NCBI GenBank assembly: GCA_027531395.1
Contig: JAPZRO010000004.1
Coordinates: forward strand, 62,001-126,000
Direction: 5' to 3'
Origin: Porphyrobacter sp.
GTDB taxonomy: Bacteria > Pseudomonadota > Alphaproteobacteria > Sphingomonadales > Sphingomonadaceae
DNA length: 64,000 nucleotides
Position numbers and translations under genes: made by a program. The number at the start of each line of letters is the position of its first letter. Within the stretch, counting starts at the first letter, position 1. Shown piece after piece: positions 1 through 12,558 of the stretch. The notes under the pieces were generated by a model that was given only the letters and a program-made list of their open reading frames with translations, had not been told where the DNA came from and searched no databases.

Positions 1-979
1 CGGCCAGCCGCAGCTGGTCCCACCCGCGGCCCAGCAGCCGGCCTGAAAGCATGAAGCCCAGCAGCGAGCCCAGCGCCCAGGCGCCCGTCAGCCCGGTGGT
101 CGCCCCGACCGACAGGCCGAGGATCTCGCCGCCATAAGGTTCGAGTAGCGCGTCCTGCATCGCAAAGCCCATCGCCCCGATACCGATCGCCACCAGCAGC
201 CGCGCATTGCGGCCATCGTTGACGAAGGCCTGCCACAGTTCCGAGAAGGTCGGCGTCTCGCGATCAGGCGCGGTGATCTTGGGATTGCGCGCTTCCTGCT
301 TCCACAGGGCGGTGACGTTGAGCACGATGGTCAGCACCGCGCAGCCCTGGATCACCTGCACCAGCTTGGTCGCGCTGTAGTCGAGCAGCACGCCACCGAT
401 CACGAAGGCGGCGAACATCATGCCGACCAGCAGCATGACATAGAGCAGCGCCACCGCACGCGGGCGCTTGTCCTCGGGCGCAAGATCGGTCGCCAGCGCG
501 AGGCCGGCAGTCTGGGTGACGTGAAAGCCGGTGCCGGTCATAAGGAAGGCCGCGGTGGCGGCCACCAGACCGACCTCGAAGCGTTCGGGAATGCCGAGCA
601 GCAGCAGCGCGAAGGGCATGATCGCCAGCCCGCCGAACTGCAGGATCGAGCCGAACCAGATATAGGGCACGCGCCGCCAGCCGAGCACCGAGCGGTGCGT
701 GTCGGAGCGGTGCCCGATCAGCGCGCGGAACGGCGCGACCAGCAGCGGCACCGCGATCAGCAGCGCCACCAGCCAGGTCGGCGTGCCGAGCTCCACCACC
801 ATGACCCGGTTCAAGGTGCCGTTCAGCAGCACCGTCGCCATCCCCACCGTCACCTGGAACAGCGACAGGCGCAGCAGCCGGCCCAGCGGCAGGTCTGCGC
901 TCGCCGCATCCGCAAAGGGCAGGAGGCGGAACGCCACCTCGGTCCAGTGCGGTGGCTTCGGGCGGGCGGGAGGCTTCAT
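1..979 (-). CDS. lhaA: LhaA/PucC-family light-harvesting complex assembly protein (3' end missing)
   Basis: The frame opens at ATG 979-977 and runs off the left edge, so about 326 residues are visible and the C-terminus is missing. The translation is a chain of hydrophobic segments of the BCD (PucC/LhaA) branch of the major facilitator superfamily. It contains the family-typical stretch GHRSDTHRSVLGWRRVPYIW near residues 90-110 and TGTGFHVTQTAGLALATDLA further on. LhaA proteins sit in the inner membrane and assist LH1 assembly around the reaction centre, possibly by handling pigment. The start codon overlaps the bchM stop (ATGA), so it is translationally coupled as the last visible gene of the bchF-N-B-H-L-M-lhaA operon. 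In related clusters puhA follows, beyond this window. A second, divergent PucC-like gene lies at 13497-14861. Confidence 0.9.
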   Translation of the reverse strand, partial: MKPPARPKPPHWTEVAFRLLPFADAASADLPLGRLLRLSLFQVTVGMATVLLNGTLNRVMVVELGTPTWLVALLIAVPLLVAPFRALIGHRSDTHRSVLGWRRVPYIWFGSILQFGGLAIMPFALLLLGIPERFEVGLVAATAAFLMTGTGFHVTQTAGLALATDLAPEDKRPRAVALLYVMLLVGMMFAAFVIGGVLLDYSATKLVQVIQGCAVLTIVLNVTALWKQEARNPKITAPDRETPTFSELWQAFVNDGRNARLLVAIGIGAMGFAMQDALLEPYGGEILGLSVGATTGLTGAWALGSLLGFMLSGRLLGRGWDQLRLA

Positions 980-1679
980 CCGTGCCTCACCAGTTCAATC
1001 GCCTGCGAGGTGTAGAACCCGCTGGTGATGCGGCGGGTGCGGCCGATGCTCCAGCCGTCAAGGGCGGCAAGCCGCTTGCGGATGTCGCTTTCGGCGGTCG
1101 GGACGATCGCCGGCGAGCGGTCGGACTTCGGGAAGGCCTTGCCGATCGTGTACATCGTCTGCAGCAGCCGCGTGCGCGGCGCGAAGGTGAACAGGATCGA
1201 ACCCGTGGTGCGCTCGGCCAGTTCGGCCAGCGCGGCGACCAGATCGTCGGGCTGGTAGTGGATCAGCGAATCCATCGCCACCACATGGGCGAAGGTGCCC
1301 AGCGCCGGATCGAGCATGTCGCCCGAGCGCCAGTGGATCCGCCCGTGGCCGATGAAGGAGGGCGTGCGCTGGCGGGCGACCTCGACGAGGCCGGCGGCGA
1401 CGTCGATCCCGGTCACCTCGGCCCCGCGGCAGGCCGCCGCGATCGACAGCGCGCCGGTGCCGCAACCCGCATCGAGGATCTTGGTGCGGCGCAGGTCGGT
1501 CGGCAGCCACGACAGCAGCGTGGAGCGCATTTCCTCGCGCCCGGCGCGCACCGTGGCGCGGATGCCGCTGACCTTGGCATCGGAGGTGAGATCGATCCAC
1601 GCCTGCCGCGCGGTGCTGTCGAAATAGGTCGCCAGCGCCTCGCGCTGGTCGTCATAGCGGGAGGGAAGCCGCGTCGCCA

Positions 1680-1680
<1 letters not shown>
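976..1680 (-). CDS. bchM: Mg-protoporphyrin IX O-methyltransferase BchM
   Basis: BchM transfers a methyl group from S-adenosylmethionine to the 13-propionate of Mg-protoporphyrin IX, the step after BchH/D/I chelation. The 234-residue protein has the class I SAM-binding motif ILDAGCGTGALSIA around residues 68-81. It also has the BchM-like region SLIHYQ followed by a C-terminal SEIRKRL-like helix (here SDIRKRLAAL). The length is normal for BchM. Its ATG overlaps the bchL stop by one base (TAATG), and its stop overlaps the lhaA start (ATGA). Both overlaps point to tight translational coupling directly downstream of the chelatase and reductase genes. Confidence 0.95.
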
Positions 1681-2579
<899 letters not shown>

Positions 2580-2595
2580 TTACGATCCCTCGTTG

Positions 2596-5500
2596 TCAGT
2601 CGCCCGCGAACACGCCTTCCAGGCGGTCCTCGAGCTCGTCATTGGCTTCGCGCAGAGCGGCGAGCGTCGCTTCGTCGGGTTCCCACAGATTGCGGTCGCA
2701 GGCTTCGAGCAGGCGGTTGGCCATCCGCACCGAGGCCTTGGGATTGAGCTGCGACATCCGCCGGCGCATGGTCTCGTCGAGCACGAAGGTCTCGGAGATC
2801 TTCTGATAGACCCACGGCGCGACCTGCCCGGTGGTGGCCGACCAGCCGAAGGTCGAATTCACATGGCCCTCGATCTGGCGCACGCCTTCGTAGCCGTGTT
2901 CGAGCAGGCCTTCGTACCACTTGGGGTTGAGCGTGCGGGTGCGCGCTTCAAGGTCGATCTGTTCGGCCAGCGTGCGCACCTTGGGCTTCCCGCGCGTCGC
3001 ATCGAGGATATAGACCGGCGCGTCTGCTCCCTTGGCCTTGGCGACCGAGCGCGCCACCCCGCCGAGCCCGTCGACATACTGGTCGACATCGTTGATGCCG
3101 AGTTCGATGCTCTCGAGGTTCTGGTAGGTGAAATCGACCGTGCTGAGCGCGCTCTGGAGGATCTCGCGGCGCTGCACCGGGCGGCCCGAAATGCCGTAGC
3201 CGAAGCCCTTCTGGGTCTCGAAGGCATTGGCGAGCTCGTCCGGATCGGCCCAGGTGCCGCCGTCGATCATCTGGTTGACGTTGGCGCCGTAGGCCCCTTC
3301 GGCGTTGGAGAACACGCGCAGCGCCGCGGTTTCGAGATCGCACTGGTGCTTTTCCATCTGCGCCAGCGTGTGCTTGCGGATGAAGTTGGCCTCCAGCGGC
3401 TCGTCGGCGGCGCTGGCGAGCAGCGCGGCTTCGGCGAGCATCCGGATCTGCATCGGCAGCAGGTCGCGGAAGATGCCCGACAGCGTCATCACCACGTCGA
3501 TGCGCGGGCGGCCGAGTTCTTCGAGCGGGATCAGTTCCGCCCCGCACAGGCGGCCGTAGCTGTCGCGCCGCGGCCGCGCGCCCATCAGCGTCATCGCCTG
3601 GGCGATCTGCACGCCTTCGGACTTCATGTTGTCCGTGCCCCACAGCACCATCGCGATGTTTTCAGGGAAGGGCTGGCCGCCTTCGACATGGCGCGCGATC
3701 AGGCGTTCGGCCTGATCCGAGCCGAGCTTGCAGGCGAAGGCCGAGGGCAGCAGGAAGGGATCGAAGCCGTGAATGTTGCGGCCCGTTGGCAGCACTTCCG
3801 GATTGGCCACCACATCGCCGCCCGGTGCCGGCAGGACATAGGATGCGTCGAGCGCGCGGATCAGCGAGCCGAGTTCATCCGAGGAAGCGATCTTCGCGGC
3901 CAGCTCCGCCCGGTCGGCCTTGTCCGGCCCGCCAGCGGCCTCGACCATGGCATCGAGCATCTCCTCGAGTTCCTGCCCTTCGGGGTTCTTGCCCAGAATG
4001 TGCAGGCCATAGGGGATCAGCGCTTCCTCCAGCTCGTAGAGCTTGGTGGTGAGTTCGCCGATCGCGGCATATTCGATATCGAGCGCGGCGCACTGGTCTG
4101 CAATCAGGGCTTCCAGATCGGCGCGTTCTTCGGCGTGATCGGGGTCGTCCTGGGTCATGCGCCAGCGCTCGACACTGGTCTTGAGCTCGGACAGCCCCTT
4201 GTAGAGCCCGGCCTGCGCCAGCGGCGGGGTGAGGTAGCTGATCAGCGTCGCGGCCGAGCGGCGCTTGGCCAGCATCCCCTCGGTCGGGTTGTTGGCGGCG
4301 TAGAGATAGAAGTTGGGCAGATCGCCGATCAGCCGTTCCGGCCAGCAGGCGCCCGACATCCCGGCCTGCTTGCCCGGCATGAATTCGAGCGCCCCATGGG
4401 TGCCGAAATGCAGCACCGCATGGGCGCCGAAATCTTCCCGGAGATAGCGGTAGAAGGCGCTGAAGGCGTGGGTCGGCGCAAAGCGGCCCTCGAACAGCAG
4501 GCGCATCGGATCGCCTTCGAAGCCGAAGGCGGGCTGGATGCCGACGAAGACATTGCCGAAATGCGCGCCGAGGATCTGGATGTTGCGGCCGTCTGACAGC
4601 TGCTTGCCCGGGGCCGGACCCCACTGGGCCTCGATCTCGCTGAGGAACCTCTCGCGCTGGACGTGCTCGTCGGCGGGGATGCGGTGGGCTACGTTGGCAT
4701 CGGTGCCGTATTGATCGGCATTGCCCTTGAGGATCGCCTCGCGCATCGCATCGAGGCTTTCGGGCACCTCGACATCGTAGCCTTCGGCCTTGAGCCGCTG
4801 GAGCGTGGCGTAGAGCGATTCGTGCACGCCCATGAAGGCCGCGGTGCCGACCGCGCCTGAATTGGGCGGGAAGTTGAACAGCACGATGGCGAGCTTGCGC
4901 TTCGCCCGCTCGCTCTTCCTGAGGCGGATCAGCTTGACGGTGCGCGCGGCGAGCGCCTCGGCCCGCTCGGGGCAGCCCTGCATCGGGCGCAGCTTGTCGC
5001 TCGCCTGCGAGGGGCAATGGCGATCGCAGCCCTTGCAGACCGGGCCCGAGGCGCTGGCGCGGCCGCCGAATACGCTCGGCACGGTCGAACCGTCGAGCTC
5101 GGGCAGGGCGACCATCAGCGTCGCTTCGAGCGGCAGCAGCCCGCGCTCGCTCAGCGCCCAGTCCTCGATGGTCTGGAACTCCACCGCGTGGGCGGCGAGA
5201 TAGGGCAGGTCCATCCGCGCCAGCACTTCGCGCGCGGCGGCAGCATCGCTGTAGGCCGGCCCGCCGACCAGCGAGAAGCCGGTGAGATTGACGATCGCGT
5301 CGACCGTCGGGCGGCCGTCCGGCCCGGTGAAGAACTTGTCGATCGCCGGGCGCGCGTCGAGCCCGCTGGCGAACACCGGCACGACCTTGAGTCCGGCAGC
5401 CTCGAAGGCGGCGATCGCGCCGTCATAATGCGCGGCATCGCGGCCCAGCAGGTAGGAGCGGAGCAGGATCAGCCCGACCGTGCCCTCGCGCCCCTTGTCG

Positions 5501-6228
5501 GACGGCAGCAGGCGCAGGCTTTCGGAAATGCGCTGCTGGGTGGCGGGGTGATAGACCCCGACTTCGGGATATTCGATCGGCGCTTCGGCCTTGGTGATCC
5601 CGCGGCGGTAGCTGCGCTCGCCGCTGGCGTAGCGGTCGATCAGCGCGCGCACCATCGCGACCACGTTCTCGTCCGAGCCGGCCAGCCAGTATTGCAGCGT
5701 GAGGAAGTAGGTGCGCACGTCCTGCGCGGTGCCGGGGATGAACTTGAGCAGCTTGGGCAGGCGGCGCAGCATCTTCATCTGGCCTTCGGCCGAATTGCCG
5801 CCGGGCTTGGACGAACCGCGCAGTTTCTTGAGCAGCGCGAGCGGGCCCTTGGCCGGCGCGTCCATGCGGTAGTTGCCCATCTTGGTGAGCCGCACGATCT
5901 CGCCTGCTGACATCAGGCACACCATCGCATCGCAGGCCTCGCGGCGCGCTTCGAGCGCGGGCAGGATCATGCGGATCTGCTCGTCGAGGAAGATCATCGT
6001 GGCGATGACGATATCGGCTTCGGCGATCGCGGCGTTGACCCGGGCCAGTTCGGCCGGATCGCTGCCCCATTCCGAGGCCGCGTGGAGCGAGAGCAGGATG
6101 TTGTCCGCCGCCAGCTCCGCCTCGGCGCGACCCACGGCGCCCTTGAGGTGGTTGTCGAGAGTCACGATCACCACCCGCACAACTGCGCGGGGATCAACAA
6201 CAGAAGCAGAGGGGATGCTACCGTGCAT
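2596..6228 (-). CDS. bchH: Magnesium chelatase large subunit BchH
   Basis: BchH is the porphyrin-binding catalytic subunit of Mg-chelatase. It inserts Mg2+ into protoporphyrin IX with ATP-driven BchI-BchD. The gene encodes about 1210 residues, the normal length for BchH/CobN-family proteins, with family blocks such as [20 protein letters not shown] and a conserved [11 protein letters not shown] stretch. I chose ATG 6228, which gives an N-terminus beginning MHGSIPSAS. The same frame stays open far upstream, but that extension is Arg/Pro-rich and lies antisense-like inside bchB. The start lies inside the last codons of bchB (11-base overlap), which suggests coupled translation. bchI and bchD are 24 kb away in a separate operon. 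Confidence 0.97.
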   Translation of the reverse strand: MHGSIPSASVVDPRAVVRVVIVTLDNHLKGAVGRAEAELAADNILLSLHAASEWGSDPAELARVNAAIAEADIVIATMIFLDEQIRMILPALEARREACDAMVCLMSAGEIVRLTKMGNYRMDAPAKGPLALLKKLRGSSKPGGNSAEGQMKMLRRLPKLLKFIPGTAQDVRTYFLTLQYWLAGSDENVVAMVRALIDRYASGERSYRRGITKAEAPIEYPEVGVYHPATQQRISESLRLLPSDKGREGTVGLILLRSYLLGRDAAHYDGAIAAFEAAGLKVVPVFASGLDARPAIDKFFTGPDGRPTVDAIVNLTGFSLVGGPAYSDAAAAREVLARMDLPYLAAHAVEFQTIEDWALSERGLLPLEATLMVALPELDGSTVPSVFGGRASASGPVCKGCDRHCPSQASDKLRPMQGCPERAEALAARTVKLIRLRKSERAKRKLAIVLFNFPPNSGAVGTAAFMGVHESLYATLQRLKAEGYDVEVPESLDAMREAILKGNADQYGTDANVAHRIPADEHVQRERFLSEIEAQWGPAPGKQLSDGRNIQILGAHFGNVFVGIQPAFGFEGDPMRLLFEGRFAPTHAFSAFYRYLREDFGAHAVLHFGTHGALEFMPGKQAGMSGACWPERLIGDLPNFYLYAANNPTEGMLAKRRSAATLISYLTPPLAQAGLYKGLSELKTSVERWRMTQDDPDHAEERADLEALIADQCAALDIEYAAIGELTTKLYELEEALIPYGLHILGKNPEGQELEEMLDAMVEAAGGPDKADRAELAAKIASSDELGSLIRALDASYVLPAPGGDVVANPEVLPTGRNIHGFDPFLLPSAFACKLGSDQAERLIARHVEGGQPFPENIAMVLWGTDNMKSEGVQIAQAMTLMGARPRRDSYGRLCGAELIPLEELGRPRIDVVMTLSGIFRDLLPMQIRMLAEAALLASAADEPLEANFIRKHTLAQMEKHQCDLETAALRVFSNAEGAYGANVNQMIDGGTWADPDELANAFETQKGFGYGISGRPVQRREILQSALSTVDFTYQNLESIELGINDVDQYVDGLGGVARSVAKAKGADAPVYILDATRGKPKVRTLAEQIDLEARTRTLNPKWYEGLLEHGYEGVRQIEGHVNSTFGWSATTGQVAPWVYQKISETFVLDETMRRRMSQLNPKASVRMANRLLEACDRNLWEPDEATLAALREANDELEDRLEGVFAGD

Positions 6229-7810
6229 AATGCGCCTTCGCGTCGTAAAGTGTCTCAAGATCGATTGCGCTGCGTCCCTCCAGAGCAGCGAAATTCTCGG
6301 TGTTGCGGCGGGCCTTGCCGCGGACGAAGAACGGGATTTTCTTGAGCTCGCGCTCGGCCTCGGCGGTCCACACCGGGGCGCCGGACGCGTCTGCGGGTGC
6401 GGTGGCGGCAGGCGCGGTTTCCGCCAGCGCGACCGGCTCGTGCTCGTCAGGGGTGACGGTGCGGGCCATCGCGCGCGGCGAGTGGGCGGCGAGGTGGCTC
6501 GGGCCATGCTCGTCGGCGAATTCGAAATCGTCGCGGAACATGGTGAGCAGGTGCTCTTCCAGCCCCATCACCAGCGGGTGCACCCAGGTGTCGAAGATCA
6601 CGTTGGCGCCTTCGAACCCCATCTGGGGCGAGTGGCGCGCGGGGAAATCCTGCACATGCACCGGCGCCGAGATCACTGCGCAGGGCAGGCCGAGGCGCTT
6701 GGCGATGTGGCGCTCCATCTGCGTGCCGAGCACCAGTTCAGGGCAGGCTGCGGCAATCGCGTCCTCGACCGCGAGGTGATCGTCGGTGATCAGCGGCTCG
6801 ACCCCGCAGCGCGCGGCCTCGGCGCGGATCTCGCGAGCGAATTCGCGGTTGTAGCAGCCTAGGCCGCAGACCTCGAAGCCGAGCTCCTCGCGGGCGATGC
6901 GGGCGGCGGCGACGGCGTGTGTGGCGTCACCGAAGATGAAGACGCGCTTGCCGGTCAGGTAGGTCGAATCGACCGAACGTGACCACCACGGCATCCGGGA
7001 AGAGGTGTCGCCGAGGGCAGGCGTGGGATCTGCACCTGCCAGCTCGGCGACGTCGGCGATGAAGGAGCGGGTTGCTCCCACGCCGATAGGGACGGTCCGC
7101 ACCGCGGGTTGAGCGAAAGTGCGCTCAAGCCAGCGGGCGGCCTCATCTGCGATTTCGGGATAGAGGACGATGTTGAAATCGGCGGCGCCGATCCGGCCAA
7201 TGTCCTCCGGCGTTGCGCCCAGCGGGGCGATAAGGTTCACTTCGACGCCGAGGGCATCGAGAATCTTGCGGATCTCGACCAGATCGTCGCGGTGGCGGAA
7301 GCCCAATGCGGTCGGGCCGAGGATGTTGGCGCGGGCCTTGCGGCCTTCGCGGGGCTCGCGCACCACCGACTTGTCGGCGAGCGTGCGCACGATCTGGTAG
7401 AAGGTTTCCGCCGCGCCCCAGTTTTCCTTGCGCTGGTAGCTCGGCAGTTCGAGCGGGATCGCCGGCACCGGCAGGCCCATCGCCTCGGCGAGACCGGCCG
7501 GATCGTCCTGGATCAGTTCGGCGGTGCACGAGGCACCGACGATGATCGCCTGCGGGTTGAAGCGGGCCACCGCCTCGCGCGCGGCATCCTGGAAGATCTG
7601 CGCGGTATCCTTGCCCAGGTCTCGCGCTTCGAAGGTGGTGTAGGTGACCGGCGGACGCTTGCCGCGGCGCTCGATCATCGTGAACAGCAGGTCGGCGTAG
7701 GTGTCGCCCTGCGGCGCGTGCAGCACGTAATGCAGCTTTTCCATCGCTGTCGCGACCCGCATGGCCCCCACGTGGGGCGGCCCTTCATAGGTCCAGACAG
7801 CCAGCTGCAT
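6218..7810 (-). CDS. bchB: Light-independent protochlorophyllide reductase subunit B (BchB)
   Basis: BchB forms the NifK-like half of the BchN-BchB catalytic tetramer, which reduces the D-ring of protochlorophyllide without light. The 530-residue product begins [20 protein letters not shown]. It carries D36 in PQGDTY, the aspartate known to serve as an unusual ligand of the 4Fe-4S NB-cluster. A C-terminal domain after a Pro/Ala-rich linker (about residues 445-480) contains the small PCP_red-like fold ([20 protein letters not shown]). The start lies 4 bases after the bchN stop and its end overlaps bchH. DPOR is oxygen-sensitive, so its presence in an aerobic phototroph fits the group. Confidence 0.97.
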   Translation of the reverse strand: MQLAVWTYEGPPHVGAMRVATAMEKLHYVLHAPQGDTYADLLFTMIERRGKRPPVTYTTFEARDLGKDTAQIFQDAAREAVARFNPQAIIVGASCTAELIQDDPAGLAEAMGLPVPAIPLELPSYQRKENWGAAETFYQIVRTLADKSVVREPREGRKARANILGPTALGFRHRDDLVEIRKILDALGVEVNLIAPLGATPEDIGRIGAADFNIVLYPEIADEAARWLERTFAQPAVRTVPIGVGATRSFIADVAELAGADPTPALGDTSSRMPWWSRSVDSTYLTGKRVFIFGDATHAVAAARIAREELGFEVCGLGCYNREFAREIRAEAARCGVEPLITDDHLAVEDAIAAACPELVLGTQMERHIAKRLGLPCAVISAPVHVQDFPARHSPQMGFEGANVIFDTWVHPLVMGLEEHLLTMFRDDFEFADEHGPSHLAAHSPRAMARTVTPDEHEPVALAETAPAATAPADASGAPVWTAEAERELKKIPFFVRGKARRNTENFAALEGRSAIDLETLYDAKAHYAR

Positions 7811-7814
7811 CGCC

Positions 7815-9745
<1,931 letters not shown>

Positions 9746-9799
9746 TCGTGCGTCAGCCTTCTCTCTTGGAGTCGGAGATTACGCGCGTTCCAACATGAG

Positions 9800-9817
9800 T
9801 GTCAACCTGATTGGACG
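9800..9817. promoter_or_regulatory. PpsR/CrtJ-type operator between bchF and ppaA
   Basis: The sequence TGTCAACCTGATTGGACG fits TGT-N12-ACA with a final A-to-G change, and it keeps the inner TGTCAA and TGGAC arms. It sits between divergent bchF (start 9745) and ppaA (start 9990). That position would let PpsR control the bch operon and its own operon. The rest of this 244-base gap shows no gene. Confidence 0.6.
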
Positions 9818-9989
9818 TTTAGTTTTGTTGACGATTTGGCGCACGGCGGTAGTCTCGTTTGCGCCCTCTCGGAAAAAGGCGTACACAGGATTCGCTGGCT
9901 TTCGGGATCATGGCCAAGGGCGCACTGTCAGGTTGCGCTTACTACCTCCTGCGGAAGGATGTCCGCACGACCTGGGGAGGGTCTGGCGA

Positions 9990-10886
9990 ATGGGAGATTC
10001 GAAGGCTTCAAGCATGTTCGGCGCCGGTTCGGCGGTCCTGCGAGGGGTGATATCCGCCCCGCTTGAACGGGTTCGCCGCGCAGCTTCCGGAAGCCGCGAA
10101 GAGTCTCGTGATTCGGTCAATGCCATCATCGAGGGCGAAATCATCCCGCGTCTGCTGATGGCCCACCTGGACAGCGACAATCCGCTCAAGGCCCGCCGCG
10201 GCCGCCCGATCGCGCCCGAGGATGCGGCCGAATTCGCCATGCTCCCGCTGCGGCTGGAAGCGGCCAGCCTGCTCGAGGAAGTCGATGCTTTCATTGCCGA
10301 AGGCTCCAGCGTCGAGACCATCTGCCTCGATCTGCTCGCCCCCGCGGCGCGGATGCTGGGCGAGATGTGGGACCGCGACGAATGCGATTTCATCGACGTC
10401 ACCATGGGCCTGTGGCGCCTGCAGGAAGTGATGCGCGAGATTGCCGCGCGCTCCCCTGCCGATCTGCCCTCGCTCAATGTCCCGCGCTCTGCGCTGTTCT
10501 CGCCGATGCCCGGCGATCACCACAATTTCGGGACGATGATGATCGAGGAAGTGTTCTCGCGCGCCGGCTGGCAGAGCGAGGCGCTGGTCAAGCCGGAACG
10601 CCGCGAACTGCTCGATCGCCTGTCCCAGCGGCCCTTCGATCTCGTAGGATTGACGCTCGCACGCGATTGTCCTAGCGCGGCCCTCTCCAACCTCATCAAG
10701 GCAATGCGCAACGCTTCGGCCAATCCGAAGATTGCCGTGCTGGTCGGCGGACGCATGATCAACGAAAACCCGGGTATTGTTCAGGATGTCGGTGCAGACG
10801 GCACAGGTGCCGATGCGCTCGCCGCGCTGGACATGGCCGAGTCCCTGGTGAAGGTGTCCGCACTCAGCAGCCAGCACCGGCGATAG
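9990..10886 (+). CDS. ppaA: Cobalamin-binding antirepressor PpaA/AerR
   Basis: PpaA/AerR proteins bind B12 and modulate the repressor PpsR/CrtJ in response to light and oxygen. The 298-residue product contains the B12 motif D-x-H-x-x-G as D176-H-H178-N-F-G181. This is followed by a flavodoxin-like half with GLTLARD and VLVGGRMINENPG, typical of SCHIC/B12 domains. The helical stretch before it (MLGEMWDRDECDF) matches the B12-cap region. I chose ATG 9990, which has GGGGAGG about 9 bases upstream. The frame opens earlier, at 9795, but that part crosses the operator. ppsR follows 12 bases after the stop, so the antagonists are co-transcribed. Confidence 0.93.
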   Translation: MGDSKASSMFGAGSAVLRGVISAPLERVRRAASGSREESRDSVNAIIEGEIIPRLLMAHLDSDNPLKARRGRPIAPEDAAEFAMLPLRLEAASLLEEVDAFIAEGSSVETICLDLLAPAARMLGEMWDRDECDFIDVTMGLWRLQEVMREIAARSPADLPSLNVPRSALFSPMPGDHHNFGTMMIEEVFSRAGWQSEALVKPERRELLDRLSQRPFDLVGLTLARDCPSAALSNLIKAMRNASANPKIAVLVGGRMINENPGIVQDVGADGTGADALAALDMAESLVKVSALSSQHRR

Positions 10887-10898
10887 GTCCCGTCCGCC

Positions 10899-12320
10899 AT
10901 GCTCACCCGCAAGCACAGTATCGACGGCAAGCATCCCTTCGAGAAGGCGACGGAGCTGTTCCGCACGCTCGATGCCGATGCGGCGATGAAGCTGGCGATG
11001 GTGGCGGGCGATGTCACGCTGGTGCTCGACGACACCGGAACGATCCTCGATGCGGCCTTCGATCCGCGCGAGTTCCCGGCCTTTGCGAACTGGATCGGGA
11101 GCAACTGGATCGAGACGGTGACCGATGAAAGTCGCCCGAAAATCATGGAGATGCTCGCCGCCGCCCGGCGCGGCGAGGTGCAGCACTGGCGGCAGGTCAA
11201 CCACCCCACCCGCGATGGCGAGGTACCGATCCGCTACGCCGTGCTGAGCGTCAACGGCGGCACTCACCGCATCGCCTTCGGCCGCGATCTGCGCGAGGCG
11301 GGCAAGCTCCAGCAGCGCCTGCTCCAGGTCCAGCAATCGCTTGAGCGCGACTATCTCAGGATGCGCCAGCTCGAAGCGCGCTACCGGATGCTGTTCGAGC
11401 GTTCGACCGAGGCGGTGCTGATCATCGAGGCCGCGAGCCTGAAGATCCGCGAGGCCAATCCGGCCGCGCACACGCTGGTCGGCGCGCGGGCGGGAAGCCT
11501 TGCGGGCAAGAAGCTTCCGAGCGTGCTCGACAAGAGCTCGCATGATACGATGCAAGCGCTGGTCGGCGCGGCGCTGGTGTCGGACACGGTCAGTCCGGCG
11601 CGAATCCGTCTGTCGCGCGGCGCGCGCGACGTGATGGTGGCGATCACCGGTTTCACTCAGGATCGCGGGCAATATCTGCTGGTGAGGCTGGTGCCGACCA
11701 CCGAGCGGATGGCCCCTCCAGTCTCGCCGGTGCTCGAACTGGTCGACCAGATGCCCGATGCCTTCGTGGTGGCCGATGCCAACCTCGATATCGTCACCGC
11801 CAACGCCGCCTTCGTCGAGCTGCTGCAGGCCGCCAGCGTCGATCAGCTCCGCGGGCGGCACCTGTCGGAATCGATCGGTCGCCCGGGCATCGATCTCGAT
11901 CTCATCGAAGGCCAGATCGACCAATACGGCGCGGCGCGCAATGTCAGCACGGTGCTGCGCACGGGCCATGATGTCGAGGGCGAACCGGTTGAATTGTCAG
12001 CGGTAAGGACCGGCGGGGATGATCCGCACTATGCCTTCGTGATCCGCCCGATCGGCCGCCGCCTGCGCGATCTGCCGCCGGGTTCGCAGGATCTGCCGCG
12101 CTCGGTCGAGCAGCTCACTGAACTGGTCGGCCGGATGAGCCTCAAGGACATCGTGCGCGAAAGCACCGACCTGATCGAGCGGCTGTGCATCGAGGCGGCG
12201 CTGTCCTACACCTCGGACAACCGCGCTTCGGCGGCGGAAATCCTCGGCCTTTCGCGCCAGAGCCTTTATTCCAAGCTGCACCGCTACGGGCTCGGCAACC
12301 TCGCCGGCGACAACGACTAG
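10899..12320 (+). CDS. ppsR: Transcriptional repressor PpsR/CrtJ
   Basis: PpsR represses bch, crt and puf genes under aerobic conditions or light by binding paired TGT-N12-ACA palindromes. The 473-residue protein has an N-terminal PAS-like domain (about 35-130), a helical linker, and two PAS domains beginning near 155 (YRMLFERSTEAVLIIE) and 278 (LELVDQMPDAFVVAD). A C-terminal FIS-type helix-turn-helix follows (ASAAEILGLSRQSLYSKLHR, about 443-462). It has a single cysteine, C430, just before the HTH. Rhodobacter PpsR has a second cysteine between the PAS domains that can form a disulfide. Start ATG 10899 lies 12 bases after ppaA with a weak ribosome site, suggesting coupling. Confidence 0.95.
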   Translation: MLTRKHSIDGKHPFEKATELFRTLDADAAMKLAMVAGDVTLVLDDTGTILDAAFDPREFPAFANWIGSNWIETVTDESRPKIMEMLAAARRGEVQHWRQVNHPTRDGEVPIRYAVLSVNGGTHRIAFGRDLREAGKLQQRLLQVQQSLERDYLRMRQLEARYRMLFERSTEAVLIIEAASLKIREANPAAHTLVGARAGSLAGKKLPSVLDKSSHDTMQALVGAALVSDTVSPARIRLSRGARDVMVAITGFTQDRGQYLLVRLVPTTERMAPPVSPVLELVDQMPDAFVVADANLDIVTANAAFVELLQAASVDQLRGRHLSESIGRPGIDLDLIEGQIDQYGAARNVSTVLRTGHDVEGEPVELSAVRTGGDDPHYAFVIRPIGRRLRDLPPGSQDLPRSVEQLTELVGRMSLKDIVRESTDLIERLCIEAALSYTSDNRASAAEILGLSRQSLYSKLHRYGLGNLAGDND

Positions 12321-12511
12321 CCGCGCGCAACCACCCGCCGACGACCCGCGCACGGGGCGCCCACGGCGCGACCAAACGCGCACCGATCGCGCAACTGCTG
12401 CTCGTGCGTGAAAAGCGTCCCTGACAGGCCGTTTGACATGGCCCGATTTGACACCCTGTCCCCGTCGGAAGAGAAAAATCGGGCCGGAATCCGTTTTGTC
12501 CGGAATCCATG

Positions 12512-12529
12512 TGTCAAAATAAATTGACG
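12512..12529. promoter_or_regulatory. PpsR-type operator upstream of bchG
   Basis: TGTCAAAATAAATTGACG fits TGT-N12-ACG with nearly symmetric TGTCAA...TTGACG arms and an AT-rich core. It ends 29 bases before the bchG start. The downstream arm contains TTGACG, which could double as a -35 box. The remainder of the 238-base ppsR-bchG gap holds a TTTGACA pair (12432-12453) but no gene. Confidence 0.6.
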
Positions 12530-12538
12530 CTCCGGTTT

Positions 12539-12555
12539 GTCAGGCATAGCCTGAC
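12539..12555. promoter_or_regulatory. Perfect inverted repeat abutting the bchG start
   Basis: GTCAGGC-ATA-GCCTGAC is a perfect 7-base inverted repeat that ends three bases before the bchG ATG. It occupies the place of a ribosome-binding site. No Shine-Dalgarno-like sequence is visible there. It could be a second operator, or an mRNA hairpin limiting bchG translation. Confidence 0.5.
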
Positions 12556-12558
12556 TTC

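Noticed and set aside
6229-6507. An upstream extension of bchH to 6507
   Set aside because: The added residues are Arg/Pro/Ser-rich and out of frame with bchB, which occupies the region. BchH similarity begins at MHGS.
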